64,000 bases of DNA. Source: Hallerella succinigenes (GTDB taxonomy: Bacteria > Fibrobacterota > Fibrobacteria > Fibrobacterales > Fibrobacteraceae). Below, one piece after another: positions 18,701 through 27,769 of this stretch. The stretch is from positions 1,922,001-1,986,000 of the forward strand of contig NZ_PGEX01000001.1 in NCBI RefSeq assembly GCF_002797675.1. The letters are read 5' to 3'. The notes beneath the pieces are model-generated. The model was not told the DNA's origin, searched no databases, and saw nothing but the letters and a program-made list of their open reading frames with translations. Positions within the stretch are counted from its first letter, which is position 1, and each line of letters starts with the position of its first letter. Both the position numbers and the translations under genes were made by a program.

Positions 18701-19635
18701 TGCCGATTACCATTAATTACGGTTTAAAGACAGGTTATAATGACGCGTTTTTTATTGATGGAAAGACGAGAGAAAAACTCATTGCTGAAGACCCCAAGAG
18801 CGAAGAACTCATAAAGCCCCTGCTTCGTGGCCGAGACATTAACGCATGGGTGACGGAAAGCGATCAGTATCTAATCAATCCGCATAACGGAATTAAAGAA
18901 AAGAACATTGCGCCGATTAACATAGACGAATACCCTGCAATCAAAAAGCATCTTGACCAATTTATAGATAAATTGATTAAACGTGGAGACAAAGGCGATT
19001 CGCCATACAATCTACGTAATTGTGCCTATTTGGAAGAATTTGCCAAACCGAAAATCATGTATCCGAACATGACCTCGGTATTCCCGTTTACCTATGACGA
19101 AACCGGCTCTTTCGGCAACGACAAATCTTTTATCATTACGGAAAAGGACAATTCGCAGAATTTGCCAAAGGGAACGGAAAACGTCATTGCGAGCGAAGCG
19201 AAGCAATCCAATGCAGAATCAATCAGCGATGTCATTCCCGCGAAGGCGGGAATCTCCTCTCCTAGTGGCTATAACCTACTGAAAGCCCTTCTCGCCATAT
19301 TCAATTCCAACCTCGTCAAACTTTGGATATGGTACAACTGTCCTGAACTCATGGGCGGCACCCGTGAAATCCGCAAAGCCTACTTTGAAAACCTCCGCAT
19401 CCCACTAGACAATGCGGAACTCCTGCACCAACTCGCCACCCTCGCCGATGAAATCATTCGCCTGAAAAAAGAATTGGTGAACAGCAACAAAACTCAGGTC
19501 CCTGAGCCTGCCGAAGGGCCGACCGAAGCAACCCAAAAGCAACTTGCCACCCTCGAAACCCAAGTCAACACCCTCGTCTATCAACTCTACGGCATCACCG
19601 ATGCAGAAGAAATCGAAGCTGTGGAGAAAAGGTGA
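15757..19635 (+). CDS. Type IIG restriction-modification enzyme (Eco57I/PglX-like fusion)
   Basis: A single ~1290-residue polypeptide combining nuclease, N6-adenine methyltransferase and target recognition. The N-terminal nuclease motif is D...VIIEAKSP at about residues 72-93. Motif I of the methylase is AVGSGHFL near residue 565, and motif IV IIGNPPYVQLQ near residue 815; a TaqI-like specificity domain follows (LLRGRDINAW, NGIKEKNI, SFIITEKD). ATG 15757 follows a compact leader. Two in-frame insertions of interspersed repeats (16396-16497 and 19183-19253) encode low-complexity peptides such as VIASEAKQSN and VIPAKAGIS. The TIR operon starts 15 bp after its stop. Confidence 0.92.
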   Translation: MSIKFILPKKSVNSAFLKLPVPVEKMEYFKLSLKNLYSKRNAAQDEEYHKGEIWNFLRKIFEPDYSVQVNRPIDLAIFNGNTASAKPAVIIEAKSPTNAAEMFSAEHPNVKSLQELVYYFMLEYVQSGNHEIKWLAITNFDEWYFFDVKDFIRYFGNKSKPIYDQFLKFKANQMSGNKTSDFYNEIAKPAIDDFLASCDINVVRFNLEDACKNVIASPGSKSGINSTKQSNAACHPERSVSGVEGSKKLLPLYKFLSPETLLAKPFANDSNSLDRNFYAELLHIIGLEEVKEEKGSKKVIRRKKPANRDKASLLESAIYQLEDDFPNKEECEAMALRLCITWVNRLLFLKLVESQILMYQKGDASYRFMSTDKIANFDELNIFFFKVLGKKIEDRDEDVLKRYPNVPYLNSSLFESTEDEKHLKIRGIPDAQMEIFNKTVLKDERGKRAKGTLPNLDYIFKFLDAYNFASDAQGGVTSTSKTLINASVLGLIFEKINGYKDGSFFTPGFITDYMARDVLERTVVQKFNEKKSWKCENLEDVSDKIEDISEANEIVDDIRVADVAVGSGHFLVSALNRLLAIKSELNILCDADGKRIKRRDLILKVDNDELSVVDDEGEPFEYKPGNEESQRYQEALFNEKRRIIENCLFGVDLNPNSVNICRLRLWIELLKNAYYTKESGYKQLQTLPNIDINIKVGDSLLSKYPVQNGRLIADYLTRDERADRKRDSLKNSLIEYRQLVQEYKTGKSQSSKMMLRHKIASLKSRMVEDGQIEMFDEYKGSAGDTIDFSNSLEWMFEFPEILDDEGRFTGFDAIIGNPPYVQLQSMGEMSDVYGKRDYSCYNKSADLYCLFVERAYSLLKKNGYFSFIMPNKWMLVDYGKELREFMSQTSLKKILNFGDVQFFADATIYVCIFVSQKSGDKMPVLACSLNSKNYHGEFEKEVNAATFEFPAENFGASEWSIRNKLHDSVLQKMNVGTALKDMPITINYGLKTGYNDAFFIDGKTREKLIAEDPKSEELIKPLLRGRDINAWVTESDQYLINPHNGIKEKNIAPINIDEYPAIKKHLDQFIDKLIKRGDKGDSPYNLRNCAYLEEFAKPKIMYPNMTSVFPFTYDETGSFGNDKSFIITEKDNSQNLPKGTENVIASEAKQSNAESISDVIPAKAGISSPSGYNLLKALLAIFNSNLVKLWIWYNCPELMGGTREIRKAYFENLRIPLDNAELLHQLATLADEIIRLKKELVNSNKTQVPEPAEGPTEATQKQLATLETQVNTLVYQLYGITDAEEIEAVEKR
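16396..16497 (+). repeat. Interspersed repeat insertion inside type IIG gene (copy 1)
   Basis: Starts GTCATTGCGAG, includes a CCCGG...CCGGG palindrome (16408-16425), and ends with TGTCATCCTGAGCGGAGCG...GAAGGATCT, a sequence style normally found between genes. It is read in frame as VIASPGSKSG...HPERSVSGVEGS. Confidence 0.75.
19183..19253 (+). repeat. Interspersed repeat insertion inside type IIG gene (copy 2)
   Basis: GTCATTGCGAGCGAAGCGAA (from 19183) is followed by ATTCCCGCGAAGGCGGGAAT (19234-19253), a perfect ATTCCC-N8-GGGAAT dyad of the form known from neisserial dRS3. Both are translated in frame (VIASEAKQSN, VIPAKAGIS). Confidence 0.75.
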
Positions 19636-19650
19636 AAAAGGAGTTTTTTT

Positions 19651-20565
19651 ATGTTTAGAGCGTATGCATTAGATTTAGATCAAATAGGTTCCTTAATAGA
19701 GAATGAACCTGTTAAATCTATTTATGATAATGTAGATAGAGAAAAAATTAATTCTTCTTTAAAAAAATTTCTGAAGGCTAATGTTACTTGTTTGAATGGA
19801 GAAAAATTAATAGAGATTTTTTTTCCTTCTAAATGTTGTCCTGTTTTTTTATCTCATTCTGGTTTAGATAAAAGTAGAGTTGAACAGTTTGCGCAATGGT
19901 TGAAGAAAAATTTTGAAATAAATTCATTCATTGATTCGGATTTATGGGGATGCATAACGGATTTACAACGGGAAATTGATCAAGAGTGTAAAGAGAATGC
20001 AAGTAAGCAATCGATAGAACGATACATTAAATCACGTTGTTCGGGGACTCCTTTTAATGCAAATAAATATGAAAGTACTACGCATGTTCATATAATGCTA
20101 TGTCAAGCATTGGCACATATGATTGATCGTGCTGAGTGCTTTATATTTCTTGGGTCATCCAATTCATATTCAAATCAAAATGGCGAAAAAGGAACATTTT
20201 CTCCATGGATTTACCATGAATTGTCTATGGTGGGTATAATGCGAGAAAGAAAAAGGGAATCTATACCAGATTTTTCGCAGCTAAATTGTTCTTCGACAAT
20301 GTTTGAAGGTGATGAAGGTAAGAAAAAAATAAAAGTTTTTTATCCTGAGCCTTTAAAAGAACATGTTCTTTTGACGGAGAATTGTTTAAAATTATGGGCT
20401 AGTCAAAACTTTAGCACAAATTCTGTCAATGATCCTTTGTCAGAGGAGGCTGTCCGTCTTTGTGAAAATAAAGATGCTAAAGAAAAATGGGAAAAAGCCT
20501 TGAATTGGCTTTACGAAAAATGTCGCAAAAAGGTTACGGAGTATGAAACGTCAAGTCTTTTATAG
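19651..20565 (+). CDS. TIR-domain protein A (first of five)
   Basis: A 304-residue protein with a ~60-residue N-terminal region and a TIR-like fold starting at CCPVFLSHSGLDKSRVEQFA (residues ~62-80), followed by INSFIDSDLWG, THVHIMLCQAL and CFIFLGSSNSYS. The candidate catalytic Glu of TIR NADases is in SPWIYHELSM at about residue 190. By family knowledge, such proteins cleave NAD+ or make cyclic-ADPR-type signals on phage infection; here that is inference. AAAGGAG precedes ATG 19651. A+T content rises sharply at this gene relative to the restriction enzyme. Paralogous to the protein at 22392. Overlaps the next gene by 23 bp. Confidence 0.85.
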   Translation: MFRAYALDLDQIGSLIENEPVKSIYDNVDREKINSSLKKFLKANVTCLNGEKLIEIFFPSKCCPVFLSHSGLDKSRVEQFAQWLKKNFEINSFIDSDLWGCITDLQREIDQECKENASKQSIERYIKSRCSGTPFNANKYESTTHVHIMLCQALAHMIDRAECFIFLGSSNSYSNQNGEKGTFSPWIYHELSMVGIMRERKRESIPDFSQLNCSSTMFEGDEGKKKIKVFYPEPLKEHVLLTENCLKLWASQNFSTNSVNDPLSEEAVRLCENKDAKEKWEKALNWLYEKCRKKVTEYETSSLL

Positions 20566-21040
20566 TTTTCACTACAAACAAGATTCTCGTCGAGTTGCTC
20601 AAATTCGAAATATTGGGGCTATTGAAGGAAATACTTCTGTATCCGACAATGATTGGGAAGAAGTAAAGAAAGGTGGAGACGAGGCCATTCGTCGCTGGAT
20701 TGATGCTAATATGCAGTATCGCTCGTGTTTGATTGTCCTTGTGGGGGAACATACCTCGGAAAGACCTTGGGTTGACTACGAAATTCGACGAGCATGGAAT
20801 AAGGGAATGGGTGTTTTTGGAATATACATCCATCGTATAAAAGATCCTTTGCTTTGTCGATATGGTTATATGGGTTTTTCTAATATGGGTGATAATCCCT
20901 TTGATAAAATATTCTTTGAAAATGGTAATCCATTATCTTCTGTGGTACCATGTTATAATCCAAATCCTAACGATGCATACAATGACATTGCAGAACATTT
21001 AGAAGAATGGGTTGAAAAAGCAATTAAGGTGAGAGGTTAA
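20543..21040 (+). CDS. DUF1863 / ThsB-like TIR-domain protein B
   Basis: A compact 165-residue protein beginning KRQVFYSFHYKQDSRRVAQI, with RNIGAIEGNTSVS and WIDANMQYRSCLIVLVGEHT. This is the signature of the DUF1863 (MTH538-like) flavodoxin-type TIR family that includes Thoeris ThsB proteins. RPWVDYEIRRAW carries the likely catalytic Glu at about residue 80. ThsB proteins make an NAD+-derived messenger that activates a partner effector. No SIR2-SLOG ThsA is encoded beside it; the nearest candidate effector is the membrane protein at 21664. Confidence 0.87.
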   Translation: MKRQVFYSFHYKQDSRRVAQIRNIGAIEGNTSVSDNDWEEVKKGGDEAIRRWIDANMQYRSCLIVLVGEHTSERPWVDYEIRRAWNKGMGVFGIYIHRIKDPLLCRYGYMGFSNMGDNPFDKIFFENGNPLSSVVPCYNPNPNDAYNDIAEHLEEWVEKAIKVRG

Positions 21041-21043
21041 AGA

Positions 21044-21649
21044 ATGGCTTTATTTAATATTGATCGATTTGAGTCTATTGCTCGAGAAAATCGCGTTGTT
21101 GCGTCAAAATATGCTATTGATGAGGCTGTATTATTAGAATCGGAAATGAAATGTTTCTCTCGGTATGATGAAAAGAAAATATATGACATTTTTCTGTCTC
21201 ATAGTTATAGGGATCGAGTGGCTGTTGCAGGATTGGTAAAATATTTGAAAAGACAATACCATTACGAAATATATGTTGATTGGATAGACGATCAAAACTT
21301 GAATCGTTCTCGTGTGACAAAGGAAACGGCGGAGACTATAAAATCTCGAATGAGAAATTGTAAATGTCTTTTTTATGTAACATCAGAGAATGCTCCACAA
21401 TCAAAGTGGATGCCCTGGGAATTAGGATTGATGGATGGATTAAAAGATAGAGTTGCGATATGCCCGTTAACAAGAGAGGTATATAATGCTGATGATTATC
21501 ATGGACAAGAATATTTAGGAATATATCCATATATTTCTGAAACCAAAACTGATAAAGGTCAAAATGCACTATGGGTGAATAATGACAAAAGGCATTATAT
21601 AATTTTTGAAGAATGGATTAAAGGAAACAATCCTTACTTACGTCAATAA
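21044..21649 (+). CDS. TIR-domain protein C
   Basis: A 201-residue protein with YDIFLSHSYRDRVAVAGLVK at about residues 47-66, YEIYVDWIDDQNLNRS, CLFYVTSENAPQSKW and MPWELGLMDG, with the putative catalytic Glu near residue 126. The C-terminal EYLGIYPYI motif is shared with the last TIR protein (EYVGLYPF at 27828-28496), so the two are paralogues. Starts 3 bp after the preceding stop with AGAGG upstream; clearly operonic. Confidence 0.87.
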   Translation: MALFNIDRFESIARENRVVASKYAIDEAVLLESEMKCFSRYDEKKIYDIFLSHSYRDRVAVAGLVKYLKRQYHYEIYVDWIDDQNLNRSRVTKETAETIKSRMRNCKCLFYVTSENAPQSKWMPWELGLMDGLKDRVAICPLTREVYNADDYHGQEYLGIYPYISETKTDKGQNALWVNNDKRHYIIFEEWIKGNNPYLRQ

Positions 21650-21663
21650 AAAAGGAGTTTGCA

Positions 21664-22395
21664 ATGTGTGACAATAGAGAAGAAAAAAGACAACATATAG
21701 ATATTATCGAATCAACCATTACTCGAATGAGCGAGAACTCAAAGCAAATGAAGGAATGGTGTATTGCTCTAATTACAGGACTTGTTGGCGTCAATTTTGT
21801 TATTAAGATTTCATGGTTGATTATTATTGCCTTGATTGTAACAATTCTTTTTGGGGGTTTAGATACGTTTTACTTAACACTCGAAAGACGATATCGCTAT
21901 CTGTATAATGATGCAGTGTGTATTGGAAATAAATATTCCATATCGAAATGCTTTGCTAAGATTAGATGTTTTCTTGCAAAAAAAAGAAACAGACAAAAAA
22001 TAAAATACATAAAGTCGTTTGTATTTTGTAGAAAAATTCCTTTGTATGGAATGTCTACAAAGAAATATGAAAAGTATGTAACATATTGTTCTGCATTTAT
22101 ATCAAAAAGTATATGCCTTTTTTATGGAGGGGTGTCTCTCGCATTGGTGATTCTATTTATTGTAGCAGTTAAATCATCAAATGTTGATGAAACTACCAAA
22201 ATAGAATTGTCAAATAAACAGATTGAATTTAAGATGAATGACCCTTTGAACGTGAATGTAAAAGAATTTGATTCGTTGAAAATAAATTTAGATAAAATTG
22301 ATTCATTGATTCTTAAAATTGATGAATTGAAAAAAGTTAACGTTCAAATTCTTGATACAGTAAAAAACAAAACTCTTGTGAAAAAAGGAAAATGA
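21664..22395 (+). CDS. Multi-pass membrane protein embedded in the TIR operon
   Basis: A 243-residue protein I cannot place in a named family. Hydrophobic segments: EWCIALITGLVGVNFVIKI and LIIIALIVTILFGGLDTF near residues 35-75, and ICLFYGGVSLALVILFIVAV near residues 155-180. Between them is a basic, Lys-rich cytoplasmic-type loop; the C-terminal ~60 residues are Asp/Lys/Leu-rich with heptad-like spacing (DSLKINLDKIDSLILKIDEL). Small membrane proteins beside TIR signal producers often act as abortive-infection effectors, so that is my inference. Its stop overlaps the next ATG by 4 bp. Confidence 0.75.
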   Translation: MCDNREEKRQHIDIIESTITRMSENSKQMKEWCIALITGLVGVNFVIKISWLIIIALIVTILFGGLDTFYLTLERRYRYLYNDAVCIGNKYSISKCFAKIRCFLAKKRNRQKIKYIKSFVFCRKIPLYGMSTKKYEKYVTYCSAFISKSICLFYGGVSLALVILFIVAVKSSNVDETTKIELSNKQIEFKMNDPLNVNVKEFDSLKINLDKIDSLILKIDELKKVNVQILDTVKNKTLVKKGK

Positions 22396-23204
22396 GTATG
22401 GCTAGATATTTTTTTAGTATGAAAGAAATGAAAAATGCTAACGAAATAATGATACCGGAAAATAAATTTAATTTTGACGAATGTGTAAAACAGGGATATT
22501 TGATTGCAAGTAGAAATAAGAGAAAAACGGCTGAAAAACTGGATGCGTATCCATTTCCTAAAAATGCTGATGATGTTGATTTGACGGAGGTTATGAAAGA
22601 TTGGTTTCCGTTAGGAGAGAATGACATTTTTCTATCGCATTCGCATAGTGATGAAAAATTAGCAATAGCAATATCATATTATTTAGCGAAAAATTTTAAA
22701 TTAAAATGTTTTGTTGATTCTTGTGTTTGGGGATATGCAGAGACATTGCTGAGAAAATTGGATGAGAAGTATTCTGATAACAATAATTATGATTGTCGCA
22801 ATGGAACGACTGCTCATGTTCATCTTATGCTAAATTCAGCATTAATGAAAGTTATGCATTCCTGTACAAGCTTTATTTTTTTGCAAACAAAAAATTCTTT
22901 GCGAAATGATCGAAAAGGTGTGAAAAATTGGACATACTCATCATGGATTTATTCGGAGCTGAGTATGAGTCGAGTGATGTCTGACATTTTATATTCGGAC
23001 AAAGAAAAGAAAAAATCTCGTTCTTCTTGTATTTTGTTGGAATCTGCTCAACTCCCTATGGGTTATAGCAACATTACAACAAATCATTTGAAAAATATTA
23101 CACTAGAAGATTTACAAATTAGTTTTAGAGAAGATTGGCAAGAATTATATGGCTGTTCAAATAAGGAAAAAATATTTGAAAACTTGTACGTTAATGCGAA
23201 ATAA
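22392..23204 (+). CDS. TIR-domain protein A' (paralogue of the first)
   Basis: A 270-residue protein with the same architecture as the one at 19651: an N-terminal ~75-residue region, then NDIFLSHSHSDEKLAIAISY, FVDSCVWGYAETLLRKLDE, AHVHLMLNSALMKVM, CTSFIFLQTKNS and SSWIYSELSM, with the putative catalytic Glu near residue 189. Start ATGA-overlaps the membrane protein gene. A nested IS cluster begins 51 bp after its stop, separating it from the fifth TIR gene. Confidence 0.85.
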   Translation: MSMARYFFSMKEMKNANEIMIPENKFNFDECVKQGYLIASRNKRKTAEKLDAYPFPKNADDVDLTEVMKDWFPLGENDIFLSHSHSDEKLAIAISYYLAKNFKLKCFVDSCVWGYAETLLRKLDEKYSDNNNYDCRNGTTAHVHLMLNSALMKVMHSCTSFIFLQTKNSLRNDRKGVKNWTYSSWIYSELSMSRVMSDILYSDKEKKKSRSSCILLESAQLPMGYSNITTNHLKNITLEDLQISFREDWQELYGCSNKEKIFENLYVNAK

Positions 23205-24364
23205 CGATTGTGTGTATGACAGCAATGTAGTCGTTTTTTTTAATAGATATTGAACTATTAGTGTCCGGAGAAAATTTTCAAAGCGTCTAGACCCCAGAAT
23301 TTACGCGGTCTAGACTTTGATTTTGCCGTTGCAAGCCCCCTCCCTAGAAATTTGGACGCTACGATGGGCAAGGTGGATGCTGCAGCATGCGTTCCCAGTC
23401 CCTTGTGGGATGTTCAAAAAAGTCAAACATGTCAATGTAGAGCATCAGGATTATTCGCATCATTGTCGCAAGTCCGGAAAAGCTCCAGCGCCGTTCAAGG
23501 CTGCGCTGCACAAGGGTCAGGAGAAGGTTCGCGATGAGGGTTACCCAGATCTGGGTCTTGATGGCGTTCTCGCTCACCCCATAGAAGTAGCGCAGGGGAA
23601 AGTTCTGCTTAAGTTGCTTGAAAAGCGATTCGATCTGACAGCGCCTTTGATAGATGGCGATAACTTCATCCACGCCGAGGTCGTGGCTGTTTGTCAGCAG
23701 CTGGACCTCCTGCTCCTTGCTCCCTCTCCTCGAAGTCTTGGTCTCGGTGTACGAGATAATCCGGGCCCTATGCGTTGTAGCGCCCTTGTGGAACACGACG
23801 TCCCTGACCGACCTGTTCCGGTACCTGCCATCGTCGAGCAGGACGCTCTCCGAGACCGTCTCGTAGGTCAGGTTTCTTTTCATCTTGGTCACGTAGGTAA
23901 CGCCATGCTGCGTCAGATCCTCCAGCTTTTCATAGTCGATGTAGGCGCGGTCCATGGCGAGCACGTCGCCGTCGTCAAAGTCGCATGGCTTGAGCATGAA
24001 GCTGTCGTGGGTGGCCGCGGAAGTAAACTTGATGTCGCCGGGAACCCCCTCGTTCGCGCTGATGACTGTATGGACCTTTATGCCGCCTTTCTTCTTTCCA
24101 ATTTTCGGGTCCCTGCCGACACCCCTGAAAACCAGGTTGGAGAACAGCGTCACCGTTGTGGAATCGATGATTTTGAGCCGTCCCAGCCATCCGGGCAGCC
24201 CGTTGAGGCGGCTGTCCGGTAAAAGTCGGCTTCTGTGCGCCCTTAGCAGGCTGAAATAGGTGTCCCCGAAGATGGACTCGCTTCTCTTCGCGTTGGCGTC
24301 CCCCCTTCCTCAGGTCAAAATGTCCGCTTTCATCTCCTAAATCCGGGGCGGAAAGGGGACTTTT

Positions 24365-24853
24365 ATGTCCAGAAAAACTACCGATACAACACTCAGGGAT
24401 TCATTTCTTGAGCGAATAAAGAAGCCGGGATGCCCGTCTGTCAAGACCATCGCCGAAGAAATGAACCTGCCAAAAGCTACATTGTACTCATGGATTGCTG
24501 CGGAACGGCAACGCAAACGTCAGGGAGTCTCCATGAGCAAGAAATCGGCAAAAAGATCCGCACTCACCAAGTTCAGCCTCGTCGCAAAATCTGAGGGCAT
24601 GACACCAGAGGAACTCGAAAAGTTCTGTGCCGAAAACGGGGTTTCTTTTGCGGAACTCCAGTCCTGGAGAGACCTTTCTCTTTCCGCAATGGAGAACTCT
24701 GGTGACGGAAACGTGATGTCCGTAAAACAGCATGAGGATGAAGTTGCCAAGCTCAAGGCGGAACTTGCACGCAAGGAAAAAGCACTTGCCGAAGCAGCCG
24801 CACTCCTGATTCTTCAAAAAAAAACTTCGGCAATATTGGGACCGGAAAAGTAG
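24365..24853 (+). CDS. IS3 OrfA (helix-turn-helix)
   Basis: A 162-residue DNA-binding protein: VKTIAEEMNLPKATLYSWIA is the helix-turn-helix, and a Lys/Glu/Leu-rich C-terminal coiled coil follows. A run of nine A residues at 24816-24824 near its end is a -1 frameshift site: slipping there joins OrfA to OrfB to make the OrfAB transposase, the usual IS3 arrangement. Confidence 0.9.
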   Translation: MSRKTTDTTLRDSFLERIKKPGCPSVKTIAEEMNLPKATLYSWIAAERQRKRQGVSMSKKSAKRSALTKFSLVAKSEGMTPEELEKFCAENGVSFAELQSWRDLSLSAMENSGDGNVMSVKQHEDEVAKLKAELARKEKALAEAAALLILQKKTSAILGPEK

Positions 24854-25878
24854 AAGAGGAAAAGAAACGGAAAATCCTTGCGGCCATCGAGGAGGCTATC
24901 CAAAATGGCGCAAGGCTTTCCAAGGCGTGCGATGTAATCGGTCTTTGCGAACGTCGTTACAGGCGCTGGCGAAGGAATGTTGCGGACAACCGAGGTGGCT
25001 ATCGTGAAAACAATTCACAACGGCTTTCCCTGGAAGAAACAGCCTCGATTATCGAAAACTTTACGAGGGAAGAATACCGTAACCTCCCGTTGAATATCGC
25101 CCATGCAAAGCTTATGGATCAAGGAATCTACATTGCTTCGCCGTCGACTTGCGAACGCGTTATGAAAGCTTATTATCAAGGCATAGGCAGAGTCGCCGAC
25201 CGCAATATTGTGCGGCGTAAACGGCCTGAATATTCAGCGAAAGGACCGAACCAGGTCTGGTGTTGGGACATTACCTGGCTCCATTCCGAAGTGACCGGGA
25301 AGTACTATTACCTCTACTTGATTATCGACATGTATTCGAGGTACATCGTCGGATGGAGTCTGCATACAAAAGAAGATGGAAAACTGGCGGAGATGCTCTT
25401 TGCGGAGACTCTACAAAAATATTGCCCCGGCGAAAACGTATCTCTGTTGGTCCATGCGGACAACGGGAAACCCATGCGCAGCAAGGATCTTAAATCTTTG
25501 TTTGAAAAGCTGCACGTGATGTCAAGCCATAGCCGGCCGCATACGAGTAACGACAACGCCTTTGCCGAGAGCATTTTTGCTACGATGAAAAGTCGTGTGG
25601 TATATCCGGAATACTTCATGACTATCGAGGACGCAGAACGATTTGTCGTGGAATTTGTGGACTGGTACAACAACGAACATCTGCACTCCGGACTGGATTT
25701 GCTGCCGCCGTGCGCCGTTCATTTTGGCTACCACCAGGAGATTCTCGACCGCAGAAATGCGTTGCTGGAAAGGTCCAGGGAACTGCATCCAGAACGCTTT
25801 GGGGGAAGGAGAAAGTTCTACAAAATTGATGAAACCGTCAGCCTAAAACATCGAATCCACTTGCAAAAAGCAGTATGA
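24816..25878 (+). CDS. IS3 OrfB part of OrfAB transposase (rve DDE integrase core)
   Basis: Read in the -1 frame from the A9 slip site: KVEEEKKRKILAAIEEA, then LCERRYRRWRRN, then the DDE core with VWCWDITWLHSEVTGKYYYL (first Asp), LLVHADNGKPM (second Asp) and NDNAFAESIFATMK (Glu). There is also an internal TTG at 25090 that would give only a partial protein. All catalytic residues are present, so the element is probably active. Confidence 0.9.
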
Positions 25879-26299
25879 CATACTAACTTTAAACTAAACT
25901 AACCGAGCGGACATATTGCCTGAAAATTGCCGGCGTCCCCCAGCGTACTCCGCTTGGGCACGCAGCCCATCTGCAGGTGCGGCATTCTGCTCACGAATGT
26001 CAGCGCAGACGCCTCTATCTCCCGCAGGGAATCGAACCGCATCACGACCGCATAGAGCATCGAAAGCAGGTGAGTCCATGCGTCGAAGGACTTCCTGTAG
26101 CGTTCTCCGCCGGATTCCGTGCTGATTCTGAGGATTTCGTCCCTGTCGAGATACTTGCAGAGTTGCGCGAAGACCGGCTGTCCGGTAAAAAATGTACTTT
26201 TGGCCATAGCGTTTTGTTTCCCTTTGTTTTGTGGTAATTACAAGGTAAAAACAAAACGGGCAGGTTCTTCGCCTGAGGAACCTGCCATTTTTATTTTTG

Positions 26300-27769
26300 G
26301 GCTCTTCATCAACATGTGTGGGTGGCTTCGCCACCCTTTTTTTGTTGACTTTCGCCTAAATCAAACAAAAAAAATGGGCTATTTTCTAAAATTTAATCGC
26401 CAAAAAAAACAGAAGAAAAAGCCCATGTCAAAATTATACAAATCCATCTTCAATGTCAACGGCTGTTCAGTCGTCAAGCAGGAGCAAACCGACACCACGG
26501 TCACCATCACGGTAAGACTCACCAAGGGCAACGCCAGCAGGTGCGGCTGTTGTGGGCGAAAAGGGAAGCTCTACGACAACGGCCGGGAACAGAGGGTATG
26601 GCGGACGCTCGATCTCGGCACGAAGATGGGCTTCATCAGGATGGACACCTACAGGGTGAAGTGCAAGAAATGCGGCGTAAAAACGGTGAAGGTGCCGTGG
26701 GCAAGCCACAGGTCAGGCTTCACCGACGCCTTCGAGCAGCAGGTCGCATGGGCCGTATGCAGCATGTCGAAAAAGGCTGTCGCAAAGCAGCTACGCATCG
26801 CCTGGAATACCGTGGGGGAAATTGCCGACCGCGTATGGGATCGCCTGGACACAAGGCCGATCAAGGCAGGCTGCATCTTCAGGCGCATAGGCATCGACGA
26901 GACCAGCTACAAGAAAGGGCACAAGTACATAACGGTGGTAGTGGATCACGACAGGCGCTGCGTGATCTGGGTCCACGAGGGCTACGGGAAGGAGGTGCTG
27001 GACCTCTTCATGAGGGAACTCAGCGAAGAGCAGCGCAAGGGCGTGGAGCTTGTGACTTGTGACGGAGCCAAGTGGATAAGGTCAAGCATCGAGGAGTTCC
27101 TGCCCAATGCCGAACGGTGCGTGGACAGCTTCCATGTCGTACAGTGGGCGACAGAAGCCCTGGACAAGGTCCGTGTGGAAGCCTGGAAGGAGGCCCGCAA
27201 GGAAAACCGCAATCAGAAACGGGGCCGAGGCAGGCCCACGAAGGATAGCGTCCCGAAGGACCGCACCGCGGAGGGGATAAAGAACTCCAGGTACGCTCTG
27301 GGCAAGGCTCCAGAGAACCTTAACGAAAGCCAGCAGAGAAAAATAGAACTCATAGCAAGCCGCTATCCGCGTCTCTACAGGGCATACCAGCTCAAGGAGG
27401 AACTGCGCATCATCCTGAAGATGGGCTATGACGATGCCAGGGAAAATCTGGACAGGTGGCTGTGGCGTGCAAGCCACTCACGCATCGGCTCAGTCAAGGA
27501 TCTGTACGCAAAGATCAAGCGTAACTACGACGGAATCCTCAACACAATCAGGCTGGGCGTGTCAAACGCAAGGATCGAGGCGACGAACAACAAGATAAAG
27601 CTACTGATACGGACTGCCTATGGCTTCAGGAACATGAACAACATGCTGTCGCTGATAATGTTGAGCTGTTCCTATGTCGATGTAAAGATAGCCTACGAAT
27701 GGGAATCGGAATCGAGAGAATCATCTAGCAAGGCTGCCTAAATGCTACCACACATATTGATGATGCCTC
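26300..27769 (+). mobile_element. ISL3-family element inside the IS4 leader
   Basis: Flanked by an 8-bp target duplication TATTTTTG at 26292-26299 and 27770-27777, as expected for ISL3. The ends share CATCAA(C/T)ATGTGTGG in inverted orientation. It inserted between the IS4 inverted repeat and the IS4 transposase start. Confidence 0.9.
26425..27741 (+). CDS. ISL3-family transposase
   Basis: A ~438-residue transposase. The N-terminal zinc-finger-like CGCCGRKG and CKKCGVKTVKVPW are typical of ISL3; the DDE domain shows IGIDETSYKKGHKYITVVVD, LVTCDGAKWIRSSIEE and ARIEATNNKIKLLIRTAYGF (Glu). ATG 26425 is chosen over a long spurious upstream extension that runs through the IS end. The gene is intact. 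Confidence 0.93.
   Translation: MSKLYKSIFNVNGCSVVKQEQTDTTVTITVRLTKGNASRCGCCGRKGKLYDNGREQRVWRTLDLGTKMGFIRMDTYRVKCKKCGVKTVKVPWASHRSGFTDAFEQQVAWAVCSMSKKAVAKQLRIAWNTVGEIADRVWDRLDTRPIKAGCIFRRIGIDETSYKKGHKYITVVVDHDRRCVIWVHEGYGKEVLDLFMRELSEEQRKGVELVTCDGAKWIRSSIEEFLPNAERCVDSFHVVQWATEALDKVRVEAWKEARKENRNQKRGRGRPTKDSVPKDRTAEGIKNSRYALGKAPENLNESQQRKIELIASRYPRLYRAYQLKEELRIILKMGYDDARENLDRWLWRASHSRIGSVKDLYAKIKRNYDGILNTIRLGVSNARIEATNNKIKLLIRTAYGFRNMNNMLSLIMLSCSYVDVKIAYEWESESRESSSKAA

Larger units (their letters stand above)
24301..25932 (+). mobile_element. IS3-family element, copy 1
   Basis: A 1632-bp element identical in extent to the copy at 56415-58046. A 5-bp target duplication GCGTC lies at 24296-24300 and 25933-25937. 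Imperfect terminal repeats (TCAGGTCAAAATGTCCGCT against TCAGGCAATATGTCCGCT) sit near both ends. It is inserted into the IS4 transposase. Confidence 0.93.
23359..26207 (-). pseudogene. IS4-family transposase split by IS3 insertion
   Basis: The N-terminal part (25938-26207; MAKSTFFTGQPVFAQLCKYL, DUF4372-like) and C-terminal part (23359-24300; TVTLFSNLVFRGVGRD, VLAMDRAYIDYEKL, IYQRRCQIESLFKQLK with the YREK-like Y-x2-R-x3-E-x6-K) join in frame if the IS3 element and one copy of the GCGTC duplication are removed, giving about 403 residues. The DDE residues are present, so only the insertion inactivates it. Confidence 0.9.

Noticed and set aside
23317-24222. 301-codon plus-strand frame over the IS4 transposase
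   Set aside because: Antisense of the IS4 C-terminal transposase half.
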